A DNA stretch of 64,000 nucleotides. Source: Chryseobacterium mulctrae. Its GTDB lineage: Bacteria > Bacteroidota > Bacteroidia > Flavobacteriales > Weeksellaceae. The notes beneath the pieces were generated by a model, which was not told the DNA's origin, did not search any database, and saw nothing but the letters and a program-made list of their open reading frames with translations. Positions 63,061 to 64,000 of this stretch are shown piece after piece; the stretch's first letter is position 1, and the number at the start of each line of letters is the position of its first letter. A program made the translations under genes and the position numbers. The DNA lies in the NCBI RefSeq assembly GCF_006175945.1, contig NZ_VAJL01000002.1, forward strand, positions 17,258 to 81,257, written 5' to 3'.

Positions 63061-64000
63061 GTCATTTATTCCAACTGTTGAACAGGAAAAATTTTCCGCT
63101 TTTTTTAATTCTGAACAAAATAATGGAATTATTGATGCCGTTGCAGGTTCAGGAAAAACATCAACATTAATTGAAGGGATTAAACATTTGCCTATTAACA
63201 AGAAAATTTTATTTTGTGCTTTCAACAAAAAAATTCAAACTGAAATAAGTCAAAAAGTACAGAATTTTTCAAGACCTGTATTCGTAAAAACAACTTATGC
63301 TTTAGGTTTAAATATTCTAAAAATGAATAACAATAAATTCAAAGATTGTAATATTGATGCCGATAAATATGATAAAATACTTTCTAAATACTTAGGAAAA
63401 GATCCTTTAAATGATTTACGTCAAAATGATGTGAAAGATGCTTTTGCTAAACTGAAAGAAACATTTGAAAAGAAGAAAAAATTAAAAAAAGAAATAGATT
63501 TCTCTGATCCGGAAGATTTTTCAAATTATAAAATGCGAGAGGTAGAGGAACTTTCTTTCTACGAAATTGCGGACAATAACTTCAAAAAATTGTTATCGTT
63601 ATCTAGACTGACCTTAAGTTATAATCAAGGGAGAGAAGGAATTGCAAAGATTGCTAAATTTTACGGTTTAGATATAGATCTGAACTGTAATATAGAACTT
63701 GACTGTTATACAAAAATTGTTTCCTTAGTAATTAAAAAAGGGATTGAAAATGCAGAAAAAATCAAAATATTGATTATTCGGATATGATATTTTTACCTGA
63801 TGTTTTAATTATACATCATTTTATAAATATGATATTATTTTCGTTGATGAATGTCAAGATTTATCGAATGCTCAATTAAAAATTGTGATGAAATATTACA
63901 AAAAGACAGGAGGTAGAGTTTTTGCTGTAGGAGATCCTTTTCAATCTATTTATGGATTTGCAGGTGCTTCACCAGAATCGTTCAATAATATAAAAAAACT
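63061..64000 (+). pseudogene. Second copy of the helicase gene, frameshifted and cut by the window end
   Basis: Same gene as 1705-3456. Two compensating indels near 63090 change EKIFRFF to EKFSAFF; a lost A near 63760 ends the frame after IENAEKIKI. An assembly artefact. Confidence 0.9.

Larger units (their letters stand above)
61359..64000 (+). repeat. Redundant assembly end: copy of 1-2648
   Basis: Bases 61359-64000 align to 1-2648 from end to end with twelve single-base indels and no substitutions that I could see. Net difference is six bases. All coding differences are frameshifts here, whereas the first copy has intact genes (apart from the start of the HEPN gene). The molecule is a circle of about 61,358 bases. 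Confidence 0.95.

Noticed and set aside
61938..64000. Second HEPN gene and second helicase as true paralogues
   Set aside because: They are frameshifted copies of 581-2648 caused by the redundant assembly end.

Overview
The window is a low-GC plasmid-like molecule from a member of the Flavobacteriia, most likely a Chryseobacterium/Elizabethkingia/Riemerella relative. The signs are T9SS sorting tails, GLPGLI-family proteins, TonB-dependent outer-membrane proteins, TAnnTTTG-type -7 promoter boxes, and three Rep_3-type replication genes with iterons or plasmid partition genes. No rRNA or tRNA gene was seen.

The two ends are the same DNA. Bases 1-2648 reappear at 61359-64000, differing only by twelve single-base indels, nearly all in homopolymers. 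The molecule is therefore best read as a circle of about 61.36 kb whose draft long-read assembly runs past its own start. The same kind of indel breaks several other genes (signal peptide at 18655, Rep start at 49211, integrase start at 55434, ORFs at 60121 and 60797), so many apparent frameshifts are probably sequencing errors.

Layout around the circle: (1) 55646 -> 60740 -> (wrap) 1488 -> 3552 -> 7538 is an array of four gene modules separated by five directly repeated copies of TCTCAAAAAACGAT. The modules carry surface/lectin proteins, a two-gene HEPN operon, a solitary SF1 helicase, and secreted/outer-membrane proteins. (2) 7554-14720 holds a VapE-like fragment and a four-gene defence-like operon (unknown protein, UvrD-type helicase, PD-(D/E)XK Fe-S nuclease, beta-class DNA methyltransferase) cut by a transposon. 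(3) 14721-22518 is Tn3-family transposon A, with a cargo of secreted Cys peptide, GLPGLI protein and TonB-dependent-receptor-like protein. (4) 22519-28179 is a complete small mobilizable plasmid (interrupted rep, iterons, oriT candidate, mobCA, peptide/GLPGLI pair). It is bounded by a CATTT target duplication and so is the target into which the rest was inserted. (5) 28180-33292 is Tn3-family transposon B. (6) 33293-42060 is part of another plasmid (conjugation coupling protein fragment, PAPS-reductase-like protein, bacteriocin-like lipoprotein with a possible immunity protein, HigBA, ParA, a zinc-ribbon endonuclease, rep fragment). (7) 42061-45102 is a broken copy of the Tn-A right end plus an IS3-type element. 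(8) 45103-50960 is the apparently working replicon (Ssb, ParAB, Rep, eleven iterons). (9) 51000-55640 holds a serine recombinase, a membrane protein and an IS91-type element with a tyrosine recombinase.

The strongest signals are the 14-bp module-boundary repeat, the HEPN pair, the exact reconstruction of rep across the Tn3 junctions, and the matched divergence of the TnpA N-terminus and the inner part of its terminal repeat. The functional reading of the module array and of the HEPN and helicase modules is inference.
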